Assembly (NCBI GenBank): GCA_037043235.1
Contig: JAWRVZ010000054.1
Location: 3,476,001-3,540,000, forward strand
DNA from: Rhodeus uyekii
Taxonomy: Eukaryota > Chordata > Actinopteri > Cypriniformes > Acheilognathidae
Length of the DNA stretch: 64,000 nt
Direction: 5' to 3'
This document shows, in pieces, positions 1 to 12,500 of the stretch. Made by a program: the position numbers and the translations under genes. The notes beneath the pieces are model-generated. The model saw only the letters and a list, made by a program, of their open reading frames with translations, was not told where the DNA came from and searched no databases. Each line of letters starts with the position of its first letter. The first letter of the stretch is position 1.

Positions 1-447
1 AAAAGGTCCTAAATAAAGAGTAAAAACCTAAAGATGTGTTTTTGTATCTGTTTTCTGTGCTTTGACTGCTGAGGACTGAGTATTTCCAGTGCTGTTTATC
101 TTAATGGCTTGCGTTGTTTTACCTTCCTGGTAATGGCTGAAATCCTCCACTGTGAGGAGATTCGGCAGTAAATCAAACTAATGTATTTATATTCATTTTC
201 ACTGCATGTGCATCTTTTTCAGCATCTGTTCTTGCGCTCATTTTGTATGACATAGAGTCTGTCCTCCTTGTTAACCTCCTTTCTGCATTTCTACTTCAAT
301 TAATATGATTCTGTCCACTTTTGAAATGCATTTTTTTAAATCTCTGCTTTTCTTCTGTAACTAAACTGGTTGCTTTTCTTTTCTCTTTCCCTGTTTTCTC
401 ATCTGCCTTTCCTGTTCCTCCTCACTTCATCCCCTCCAGTCCCACAG

Positions 448-553
448 GGAAGAGAGTACGTTTTGAACAGATGAGCACCGTCCTGGTTAAAGGCCAATGT
501 TTCTCACGTCTGGAACCCCCCAGGCGTCAGTCACTGCCTCAAATCGTCCTCAG
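448..553 (+). CDS. rhbdf1: rhbdf1 upstream coding exon (N-terminal cytosolic tail)
   Basis: Short exon ending RRQSLPQIVL plus two bases (AG) of an arginine codon, followed by the donor GTACAG. The exon at 10071 begins with the missing G and continues GTADWFGVS, exactly the order RR...I..R-GTADWFG seen in iRhom1. Two acceptors are possible: after 447 (CCCACAG) or after 439 (CTCCAG); I chose 448 but cannot exclude 440. The Arg-Arg-Gln-Ser context resembles the basophilic phosphorylation/14-3-3 sites known in iRhom tails (inference). The open frame continues upstream into intron sequence, so this exon must be spliced to one before the window. Confidence 0.7.
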
Positions 554-3500
554 GTACAGTGGAACCAATTTGGACCCACTGAAGTCAAAATTTATTTACA
601 ACCAGATAAATGTTCTTAGGTTTTTAGGTGTAATGTAGTTTCAGTGTGTAATTTCAGTTTTAATGATTTAGATGAGGTGGGTGGCTTTTTTGTGTGTCTT
701 TTAACCCTCTTTTATAAATACAATAAAACAACAAATGTAATCTGGTTTTCATCAGTAATTTGAAATTTTCAACACTTTTTAGATCCGGTTCACCCACACC
801 AAGTATAAGATGACATGTATAAAATAGCATACTGACAGCTATTTGCCACTCCCTGATCATCCATAATACTCAAAGCCATAAAACATTTGGCTTTGAACAC
901 ACATACAAACTCCTACACAATTTTGAAAAAGAGCTCCTTTTTCCTCTACATAAAAACAGGAGTGCATCAAAGTCTTCACATCTGTCTATGGGTTTGGCTG
1001 TGTTTTAAGATAATCAACTGATAGTGTATTGACTCTAGAGTCCACCATGTGTCTACCATCAAAGGAATATCTGAGCTGTGGGAGAAGAACATGTCACGAC
1101 AGAAAATGTTATTCACAGTGCTGAAAAAAAATTGCTTATGTGGGCCTCTTTCGGCTATTTTCAACTCTGCCGCTGATTGTGACTCATGCTTTATTAATGT
1201 AAACTTTGCTTTGCACAGGTTTTTGGAGTGTAGGTTTGAAGTTGTTTCTTGTTCTATAATTACTTTCATTGGGGTGGGGGTGGGGGGGAGGTTAATCATG
1301 GTTAATTTATTGCATTGACACTATAGATTATAGATTAATATAATAATATAAAATATAATATTATACATATTAAATAGATTAGACACTATGGATTAATGAT
1401 TAATCTAATAGTAATAACAATAATGGGTAGATAAAGATATGCATGTATTTCATTAAAAATACTGTAATTGTTATAAAATACTATTACAGATGTTTAAAGT
1501 ATATTTTTTTCTATTTTAATATAATTTAAAATGTAACTTACTCCTGTGTTGAAAAATATTTATTTTCAGCAGCCATTATTCCAGACTTTAGTGTCACGCG
1601 TACCTTCAAAAATCATTCTAATACGCTGATTTGTAAAAAATAAAAAAAAGTTTTGCTGCTTAATATTTTTATGGAACCTGTGATACTTTCAGATTTCTAC
1701 GATGTATAGGAAGCTAACAAGAATAGCATTAAGTTGAAATAGAAAGCTTTTGTAGCATTTTGTAGAATTTCTTTAAAATAATCATAGTGACGGCAAACTT
1801 TGTATATTTATTCAAATTTGATTTAATGAAAATACAATATACTATGTATTATTTAAAAAACTATTTAATAAAAAATAATTTTATTATGAATTTTTTTATT
1901 ATGAATTTAATTTATGAATTCAGGCTTAATTTGATTATCAATGGGTCTTTATACATAAAGATATGTTGATGCATTTATATTTTATTATATATTTAGAGGT
2001 CCTGGGCATCAACTTCTTTGAAAATCCCTGCTCTATAACAATTCAATTCAATTCACATTTATTTGTATTTACACAATGCATATCGTTTCAAAGCAGCTTT
2101 ACAGAAAATGCACGTAGAGTGGTCTGTTTTTTTAGAGGTATAATATTTTTAAAAAAATATATTTTTATATATATACGAATCGCACAGTTAGCTGACAATG
2201 TATTAATTTAAGGAAGAAACAATGAGCTCATTGAAGTAATGAATACAAATTGAACATAATGATTTGAATATAACAAATATTTAGCATTGGTGCACGTTGA
2301 TTCAGTGCTGCCGTTATCTAAAGTCTTACAAGTCAAGTCAAGTCACCTTTATTTATATAGCGTTTTTTACAATGTAGATTGTTTCAAAGCAGCTTTACAG
2401 GAAAAACAATATAAACAAAGTTTGTTTGGCTGAACAGAAGCCCCAAAAGAGCAGGCGAATCAATACAATTGATGAATTTTAAGTGTTAAGTTTCCCCAAC
2501 TGAGCAAGCCATAGACGACAGCGGCAAGGAACCAAAACTCCGGCAGGTGACGTAACGAATGAAGAATAGAATGGAGAAAAAACCTTGGGAGAAACCAGGC
2601 TCAGTCGGGGGACCAGTTCTCCTCTGGCCTACAGCCAAACAGTGCATGATTATTATACAACAATTCAAATCCAATATGAAGTCCAATTTGGTGCGGTTAG
2701 AGATGGGTTCATGATCGTCACAGGGGAGGGTCCAGTAGAGTCACGGTCTCCGCAGACACCCCAGGGCAGTGCTGTGCTCGTGTCCAGGTCCTTCATCTGA
2801 TCTGGATACGGCCCGGATCCAGCTGACCACGATAACCTCGGAATAAACAGAGACCAATATCAGCGTAGATGCCATTCTTCTTCTGATGTATCGAGTACAT
2901 CAGGTGTTATGGGAATGTTCCCGGTTCCGGCTTATCTAAATTATGCAGCCTAACAATCATTTTACATGATTTGGATTAAAAATGTATGTATAATGTGTTA
3001 TGTGTATGCCAGGTTGAAAAGATGTGTTTTTAGTCTACATTTAAACTGACAGAGTGTGTCTGCTTCCCGAACTGTAATAGGAAGACTGTTCCAGAGTTTA
3101 GAAGCTAAATAGGAAAAGGATCGCCCGCCAGCAGTTGACTTTGATATTCTAGGTATTATAAGCTGGTCAGTATTTTGGGATCGCAATAGACGTGAAGGAC
3201 TATAATGTGTTAAGAGATCGCTCAAGTACTGTGGAGCTAAACCATTTAATGGTTTGTAAGTAATTAGCAAGATTTTAAAATGTATTCTGTGTTTAATAGG
3301 AAGCCAGTGCAGGTTTGACAGAACTGGGCTAATATGCTCATACTTCCTGGTTCTAGTAAGAACTCGAGCTGCTGCATTTTGGACCAGCTGGAATTTGTTT
3401 ATTAAGCGTGCAGAGCAACCACCTAGTAAAGCATTACAATAATCTAGCCTTGAACTCATGAACGCATGAACTAATTTTTCCGCATTTGTCTTAGATAGCA

Positions 3501-6500
3501 TATGTCGCAATTTAGATATATTTTTAAGATGGAAGAACGCCGTTTTACAGATGCTAGAAACATGGCTTTCAAATGAAAGATTGGTATCAAAGAGCACACC
3601 AAGGTTTCTAACTGACGACGAAGACTTGACAGAGCAGCCATCGAGTGTTAGGCAGTAGTCTAGATTATTATGTGCCGAACTTTTTGGTCTAATAATTAGA
3701 ATCTCTGTTTTTTCAGAATTTAGCAGTAGAAAGTTATTAGTCATCCAATTTTTTATATCGGTTATGCATTCTGTTAATTTAGTGAATTTGTTCGTTTCAT
3801 CAGGATGAGAAGAAATATAGAGCTGAGTATCATCAGCGTAACAATGAAAGATAATGCCATGCTTCCTAATAACTGCACCCAAAGGAAGCATGTACAGGGT
3901 GAAAAGCAATGGTCCTAGTACTGAACCTTGAGGAACTCCATACTGAACCCATGACCGATATGACATCTCCTCATTTAATGCTACAAACTGATAACGCTCA
4001 GATAAGTATGACTTGAACCAGGCTAATGCAACTCCACTAATGCCAACATAATTTTCAAGTCTATTCAGAAGGATTTTGTGGTCAATTGTATCAAATGCAG
4101 CACTAAGGTCCAGTAACACTAACAGAGAGATACAACCACGATCAGATGATAAGAGCAAATCATTTGTAACTCTAATGAGAGCAGTCTCAGTACTATGATA
4201 TGGTCTAAATCCTGACTGGAAATCCTCGTAGATGCTGTTTCTTTCTAGAAAGGAACATAGTTGTAAAGATATTGCCTTTTCTAGAATCTTTGACAAGAAA
4301 GGTAGATTCGATATCGGCCTGTAATTAACTAATTCTGTAGGATCAAGTTGTGGTTTTTTAATAAGCGGTTTAATTACAACCAGCTTAAAGGTTTTTGGTA
4401 CGTATCCTAATGACAAAGAAGAATTAATAATATTAAGAATAGGATCTATGATTTCTGGAAGCATCTCTTTCAGTAGCTTAGTTGGTATTGGGTCTAGCAT
4501 ACATGTTGTTGATTTTGATGATTTAACGAGTTTAGACAACTCTTCCTCCCCAATAGCAATGAAGGATTGGAATTTTTCTTCAGGGACACTAAAATGTACT
4601 GTATTTTGGAATATTGTAGTAGATTGTTGCATGTTTATTATTTTCTCTCTAATATTATTAATTTTGCAAGTAAAGAAGTCCATGAAGTCATTAGTGCTGT
4701 GCTGATTTAAAGCATCTGGGGTTGAGGCTTTATTTCTTGTTAATTTAGTCACTGTATCAAATAAATACCTAGGGTTGTATTTGTTTTCTTCTAAGAGGGT
4801 AGAAAAGTAAGTAGATCTAGCTGATCTTAAGGCCTTTCTGAATGCAATAGAGCTGTCTTTCCATGAAATGCGAAAAACCTCTAGCTTAGTTTTTTTCCAG
4901 CTCCGCTCCATTTTTCTGGCTGCTCTCTTGAGGGCCCGGGTGTGCTCGTTGTACCACGGTGTTGGACTATTTTCTTTAATCTTCTTTAAGCGTAACGGAG
5001 CAACAGTGTCTAAAGTGCTGGAAAAGAGAGAGTTTATAGTTTCTGTTGCAACATCAAGTTCTTCTAGGCTATCTGGGATGTTAAGTAGATGAAACTGATC
5101 GAGAAGATTATTTATAAAGCTATCTTTTGTGTTAGGAGTGATAGTTCTACTATATTTATAACAGGGAGTTAGTTTTTCGACTTTGGCTAAAGGTAATCTA
5201 CACGCAACTAAGTAATGATCTGAGATGTCATCGCTCTGCTGCAGAATTTGAACAGTATCAACATTGATCCCATATGACAATATTAGATCTAAAGTATGAT
5301 TACGAGAATGAGTGGGTCCTGATACATGTTGTGTAACTCCAATAGAGTTTAAAATGTCTCTAAATGCCAATCCCAATGCGTCTTTTTCATTATCTACATG
5401 GATGTTAAAATCACCGACGATTATGACTTTATCTGCAGACATTACTAATCCTGAGAGAAAATCAGCAAATTCTTTGATAAAGTCTGTATGGTGCCCTGGT
5501 GGCCTGTATAGAATAGCCAGCACAAAAGTTAAACAGGAATTATTACTTGCACTAGATAATTTTACATTGAGGACCATCACTTCAAAAGAATTATATTTCA
5601 AATTAGACCTTTGAGCAGTACTGATCGTGTTACTATAAATTACAGCAACACCTCCTCCTTTACCTTTCAGACGAGGCTCATGTTTATAACAGTAATCTTG
5701 AGGGGTGGACTCATTTAAAGTAATATAATCGTCTGGTTTTAGCCAAGTTTCTGTCAAACACAGCACATCTAGTTTATGATCTGTAATCATATCATTTACA
5801 ATAAGTGCTTTTGAGGAAAGGGATCGTATATTCAGTAACCCAAGCTTTATCATTTGTTCATTTGTGTTATATCCGTTCTTAGCTGTTTGTAAATCAATTA
5901 AATTTTTACTCTTAAACGATTTTGAGAGATTTTTGTATTTGCTAATTCGGGGAACAGACACAATCTCTATAGGATGATATCTAGGTGAAAGAGTCTCTAT
6001 GTGTTGGAATTTATCTGACCTCTGTGACGTGAGACAGCTAGCAGACGGTCGGTTTAGCCAGTTTGTCTGCTTCCTGACCTGGACCCCAGTTAGTCAAGGT
6101 TTAGCTCTAAGACTATATGCCAAATTATTAGAGAGAAGAGCGGCACCATCCCAGGTGGGATGAATACCATCTCTTTTCAACAGGTCAGGTCTGCCCCAAA
6201 AACTTTTCCAATTGTCTATAAACCCTATGTTATTCCGCGGGCACCACTTAGACATCCAGCCATTGAGTGAGGATAATCTGCTAAGCATCTCATCACTCCT
6301 GCGCATAGGAAGAGGGCCAGAGCAAATTACGGTGCCTGACATCGTACTTGCGAGTTCACACACCTCTTTAATATTACTTTTAGTGATCTCCGACTGACGA
6401 AGTCGGACATCATTAGCGCCGACGTGAATAACAATCTTAGAATATTTACGATTAGCCTTAGCCAGCACTTTTAAATTTGCTTTGACGTCAGGAGCTCTGG

Positions 6501-9500
6501 CTCCCGGCAAACATGTGACTATGGTGGCTGGAGTCTCTATTTTCACATTCCGAGTAATAGAATCGCCAATCACTAGGGCACTTTCAACAGGTTTCTCAGT
6601 GGGTGCGTCACTGAGTGGGGAGAACCTGTTTGATGTTCTGATCGGAATGGAACAGTGGTTTTTTGACCCGCGATTATGCCGTCTCACAGTTGCCCTGCTG
6701 CACGGGCTCTACAGCCGGAACCGAACAATGTACAGGGTTTGCTAAGCTAGTCGCATCCAAAGTAGTATCTAAAGCCCTTGCATTCTTACTATCCTCGATT
6801 AAAGTTTGGATGCGTGTCTCTAATTCTGAAACCTTCTCTGTCAGCCTAATTATGTCCCTACATTTATGACATGTGAAGCCTTCACAGCTGACAGAGACAG
6901 AAAGACTATGCATGAAGCAGGCAGTGCAAGTGACAATTTTGAGAGATGATGACATGACTCACCGCGTGTGTTGATCCAACTTGTTGACCAGTTGTTTGAT
7001 GAAGTCGGGGAAAAAAGGCGCGAGCGAGAAAAACGCTGTATGCACGGACAGTAAGATAGCACAATGCTAACGCGTTTAGCAACTTAGATTAAAGCTAACG
7101 ATTACAATATATTAAATAATCTAATATTGTATTTAGCAATACAAACGAACGTCGAGTTTAAGATCTAAAACAAAAATCAAGTTTATATGTCAGTACAAAC
7201 GCAAACGCAATCCACTCGAGCAGACAGGAAACAGCAGTGCAGCAGTCAAAAACGGTCCGTCTGGAACAACAGTAATTGTGTAATTGTGCTATATCCCCAT
7301 TTAAATCCAGGACTCCTCCCCTCTGCCACTGACAAAACTATCCACAAGTTAATTGATTAACTGTCTAGACTGATAAAGTGGACTGTTAAAGCCCAATGAT
7401 GTGCTTATAGTGCATGTTGGGAATTGCTTGTCAAATTCTGATGGGTGGTGAATGATGTTTCATTTCATCCACCAGGTTATTTGAAGGATGGAGTCTTGGA
7501 AATGTGCTATCTTTACCCTGACAGATGAGGATTATGTGTAATCTAGCATTATTAGCTGCTCTGTAGTATAATGTATTATTGCTTGAGGCATGTGTGATTG
7601 AATGCATGGTCATGATTGAATTGTGCAAACTGTGTCTTTTAGTCCCAGTTCTCACACTTACCTCTTGTTTCAGCATGTCCCATAACACCCACCCTCTCTC
7701 TCTCTTTTACTCTCTGTCTCTCTGTTTTAGTCAGATGAGCTGATATTTTACTGGATGTTTACGCACACTTCTCAAACACTATCTAAGTAGGCGGCAAGAG
7801 TAAAGTGGAGTTGCTGTCGGGATACAAGTGAATCACTGCTGTATGGTCTCAGACACATTAAGGATCTGTTTAAGTGTTTAAGCGAGTCTTGATCCTTTGG
7901 ATTGAAGCAGATTTTCAGCTTGAACTCTGGCATCAAGGAAACGTCTTATTTGCCTCTCTGTCTTCATGTGATGTAGAGGTAGAAGGAAGGAAAAGCCAAT
8001 ATTTCACTCTGTGTGAAGGCTTCTGTTCCTCCTCTACCACAGTCATGACCTTCCTTGCCTCCTGGGATGATTTAGACAGGTAGGTCAATGAGCGTTTTCA
8101 TGTTGCACAGTGATTGAGGAACTTCTTAATGTGGATTTTTGGATATTTGAACTGTTGGATTTTTTTTTTTAAACCCAGTCAAGTCAACTTTTTTAAAATT
8201 GAAATTATTTAATTTAATCTTGTTTTTGAAAAGGGTTTTATTATCTTTAGTAAGGTTGTTAGTTTGATTTATTATGGTCTGGTTTGGTTTATAGATCATC
8301 TCTATGTGTTTGATTTTTCTCTGGAATACTTGATTCTGATTGGTCAACAGTAGGTAGATTCACCATTGTCATAGGCTTAAGTTTCCCACATAGTTTGCTA
8401 GTTTCATAGATTAAAGATTGCACTCCTTTTTGGTAATTAATTAATTAAATATGAAGCATAAATCTCAGTAAATTGTTCGATCTTCTCTGAAAATAAATCA
8501 TTATGATGCACCATTGCTTGTTTAATTTGGCATCTGAAGTAAATTAACGCTTGTTTAAGAGTGTTTATTTTTAGTTGAAAACAGGACAAAAATAGTTGTG
8601 TGTGTGTGTGTAATGGATGAGTCAGTGTTATTCAGTGGATAGCAGAACAGTTTATCAAATTACTTTCTTGTACCTTATGGTTGATTTGAAATTGACTTTT
8701 TTCAAAACGACCAAAACCATTATGATGGTGACTCCCCCTTTGCTGCCTTAAAAGGCCTCCCCTCAGCTGGCCTTCCTTGTAATGATGCACAGCCGACTCT
8801 GTTATTACTATGTGTCCTTTACTCTAAACACTGCTGATTTCCTCACTGTACTACCAGCATTTGCAAACACTTAAAAAGAAATTTACTTACAAGAGATTTA
8901 CTTACAAACTCTGTCTTAGGTTGTGCTTCAGAGGGGTCTACGCTCTATGTCTACGCTCTATACTAATGTGTTTTGGTTTTGTTTGCCAGTAAAGTATCTA
9001 AACGTGCTTAAAATAAGACACGTTTACTTGAGAAGCAAAATTATTATATCTTGAATTAAGTATGTCTGTATGTCTTAACACATTGGTGAATAGTTGGTCT
9101 TAAGCTTAAATACATTTAGTGAAAGATAAACTTAATGCAAGGTATATTCATTGAAAACAAATCAAAAGAGCTCAAGCATTTCAGAACTGCAGCGCTGGCA
9201 TATAATGGACAAAACGATATTGTGTTGGTGTGGATGTTAATAATGTTATTGCTATACTGTTTCTTAGTGTGAACAGGCCTTAGCTTTTTTTTTTCAGTGC
9301 AAGTATGATCATCATAGTTAAAAAGAATCCATCAATGTTATATATTTATGAGTGCTAACAAATGTACTTGGTTAATGAATTTGGTTGAAATCAACCATGG
9401 ATGTTTTAGATGTCTCAGTTTGTTAATTTGTTGGTTTTGCTATTCAGTCATTGCTCTACACTTCATTTGGTTATGTTTTTCCATTATCTCTTGAGGCCCT

Positions 9501-12500
9501 ATTACCTTCTATACTTGGGACCAAATTTACTAACAGCTAGTGCCAGCGCAAACTCTCTTTTGGCTTAAAACATTTTTTTTGTCAAGATTTACTAAAGACA
9601 CAGTGAAAAATTAGGACTGGAAAAGTTTAGACAGTTATTTTTGCGGCTGACCTTATTGCACATACATTTGTTGGAGTTTCCCCTTTTAGATGCAAAATTT
9701 TTGGGAGGAGAGTAATTAAATCACGCAAGGTGAATTACTAAGGTTTGCGTTAGTCAATTTACTGATATTTGCGCCATTATTTAACGTCCAATAAAGCATG
9801 TCTTAACCTGTTTTGTTCCTGTACTGTTAGTAGATCACCTCATTATCAGTGGCTCTACTTTTTTGCATCTCAAAACGCTACTTTGCTTTGCTCTTGGTAG
9901 ATTGAGTTATGGAAAAAATTTAGATCAGTAGATCAAATGCAGAACGTTCCAGTTCCATCACCGTTTTTACGAAATTGTGCTCTCAAGATAATTTGCCCTG
10001 TTTATCAAATCTGACCCTTGCTGTGGTAAAACTCGTATTACTACTCTAAAAAATAATGATGTGACTGCAGGGGCACAGCAGACTGGTTTGGGGTCAGCAA
10101 CGATGTGGATGCCAACCAGAAATGGCAGCGGAAGAGCCTGCGCCACTGCACCCAGCGCTATGGCAAACTGAAGCCTCAGGTAATACGCGAAATGGACCTG
10201 CCCAGCCAAGACAACCTCTCCATGACCAGTACCGAGACCCCTCCTCCTTTATACCTACCACCCGCACAGCATGGCATGCAGAGGGTAAGCTGGACACATA
10301 CAGACACACAGATCCCTTTAACGTTTACATTTATGCATTTATCCAAAGTGACTTACATTGCATTCAATGTACATGCATTCAGTTCTTGCTTTCCCTGAAC
10401 CAAATGACCTTGGTGTTGCAAGCGCAATGCTCTACTGTTTGAGCTACTGGAAAGCTTTAAGGAAAACAACTGTTTTTATAAAAGTGGGACTTACATAAAC
10501 CTTTTCATTAGCATTTACATTTACTAATGCTATGAAGAGATGATGGTTTGTAATACAGACATAGGGTGATCATGACTCACTGTAAAGGTCTTTTGTTGTC
10601 GATCTCTGCAGATCGTAGACCCGCTGGCACGGGGTCGAGCATTCCGTAACGTAGAGGAAGTGGACGGTCTTAGTATTCCTCAGACCCCCATCACCCCCTG
10701 TGCAGCTTCCCTGTGCTCCTTCACCAGCTCCCGCTCTGGCTTCAACCGACCTCCCCGCAGACGTAAACGTGAGTCTGTCGCCAAGATGGGCTTCAGAGCC
10801 GCTGCTGCTCTGGTGAAGGTAAGATAGATCGACAACAATGTTAAACATTTTGCATTACAACTGTATATGATTTACGGTATAACCGTGATTCCAACCAGCG
10901 GCGCTCAGCAAACCTCCTTAGAATGAATTAACAATATTAAATGATGGCTTGAAATAATTTTTCTATAATTATTTCCGTAATCATCTGGAATCACATAATT
11001 GTGGATAATTGTTTTTAAATATAAACACCACCAGTTTCTGGAACAATATCATAATTCCAGTAGAAACACTGGAGGAAAATGTCTTTTGATTATTGTATTA
11101 AACAATGATTTATACCATTGTAGATGGTCTACTTTAGTTGAATAGAACTGAATAGCACCAAAAGGGATTTCATTCCCCACATTTCCTGTGAAGTCATGTT
11201 TTGGTTTTATTATCATCCTCTAGACACGAACAAAACAAGTTCCCCAGACAGGAACAAACAACAGGATAAAGCTGCGGACTCATTTCTGACAATTACTAGA
11301 AAAGAAATTCACCTTTTGATCTGAGTCAATAATCATTCCTTAAAATACAGAAATCTCCTTTGAGCTTGAGTGCCCCAAATGTCAAAGTGACGTGAATGCG
11401 TTTCGAACAAGGCAACGGCCATCCCATAAACCCAGCCGTCGTGATTATCATAGATTACAGAGGCTCACTTTGACGTCCTTGCAAAGATTGTAATAAACAA
11501 ATATTACCCTCCCCTTATAATCTGTTATGTAAAAGTTTATCTCTGGCTTGACTTTGCTGGCCCAGGATTTGGCCCAGTTCCATTTAGTGTCTGAGACCAT
11601 ATGACCAGGCTAAAGGCCGTGAACAACGCAAACAGATGGCTTTGATAATTCCACTGGAATGTTCAGCTGTTGGTCCGATGGAATATTCTGGTAATCCACT
11701 ACTTTGCCTTAGAAACAGCACAGCTGCATTGGAAGGACATTAGATCTCACCTATTGTTTGTGATGTATAATGTGTGATCTATAATTTCACAGATGTAATG
11801 TATCCATTACATTACATGAATAATGAGTTGTACTAGTAAGCATGATGCTGTTGAGGAAGATGATGGTGAAGATTGTAATGACTCTGGTTTTAGGGGCGCT
11901 CGCTGCGGGAAGGGACCGTTCGGCGAGTGCATCGGCGCAGTTTTGCTGCTGCCAGTTTCCTAGATGAGGACACTGTGGATTTCCCAGATGAACTGGACAC
12001 CTCTTTCTTTGCCAAGGTGAAACTGACTATAAAACCTGATGTTTACAGCCCAGACCACCTCATTGCTGCCACCTAGCTTTGGCATATGTTAGACCATTGA
12101 CCTGAAATATAAATGCACCATTAGCATCAACTGAATAGCCAATATTAGTTTACCTGAATACTCCCTGTCTTCCACTGGTTGACACACAGATAGTCCTGCC
12201 CCAAGTTTACACTGGTAGAAGTGCTGTTACTGTGTCTAGATAGTTTGAGATACTTAAACAAACAGATTTTGGATATGGTCACAGAGCCACGGTGTTACAC
12301 TTTTCAGAATGTCAGTCTACAAATGGTTTAAGGGGGATTAGTATTAGTTATATATTATTGTAGTATTTGCTAATATTTTCAATTAGCTTTTATTTTTATA
12401 GTTCAGTTGTCATTTTATTGTACTTTGTTAAAGTTTTTGCCCTACTGCTCTACTGTTTTGCCTTTTTTATTAGTTTTAGTTTTTTGGTTTGTCTATTTAT

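Larger units (their letters stand above)
2331..7290 (-). mobile_element. Near full-length L2/CR1-like LINE, antisense within rhbdf1 intron
   Basis: About 5-kb non-LTR retrotransposon read on the minus strand: 5' region to about 7290 (limit approximate), ORF1 at 6955-6094, ORF2 at 5961-2998, a 3' UTR, and a 3' end made of AAAGCAGCTTTACAG-type sequence plus TCAAGTCAAGTCAAG tandem repeats at 2331-2345. APE-type endonuclease with RT, and an ORF1 carrying an SGNH esterase, are typical of the L2/CR1 group in fish. The 3' UTR block around 2525-2640 (GGCAAGGAACCAAAACTCC on the plus strand) is a widespread cyprinid repeat. No clear target-site duplication was identified. It lies opposite to the host gene's transcription. 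Confidence 0.88.
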
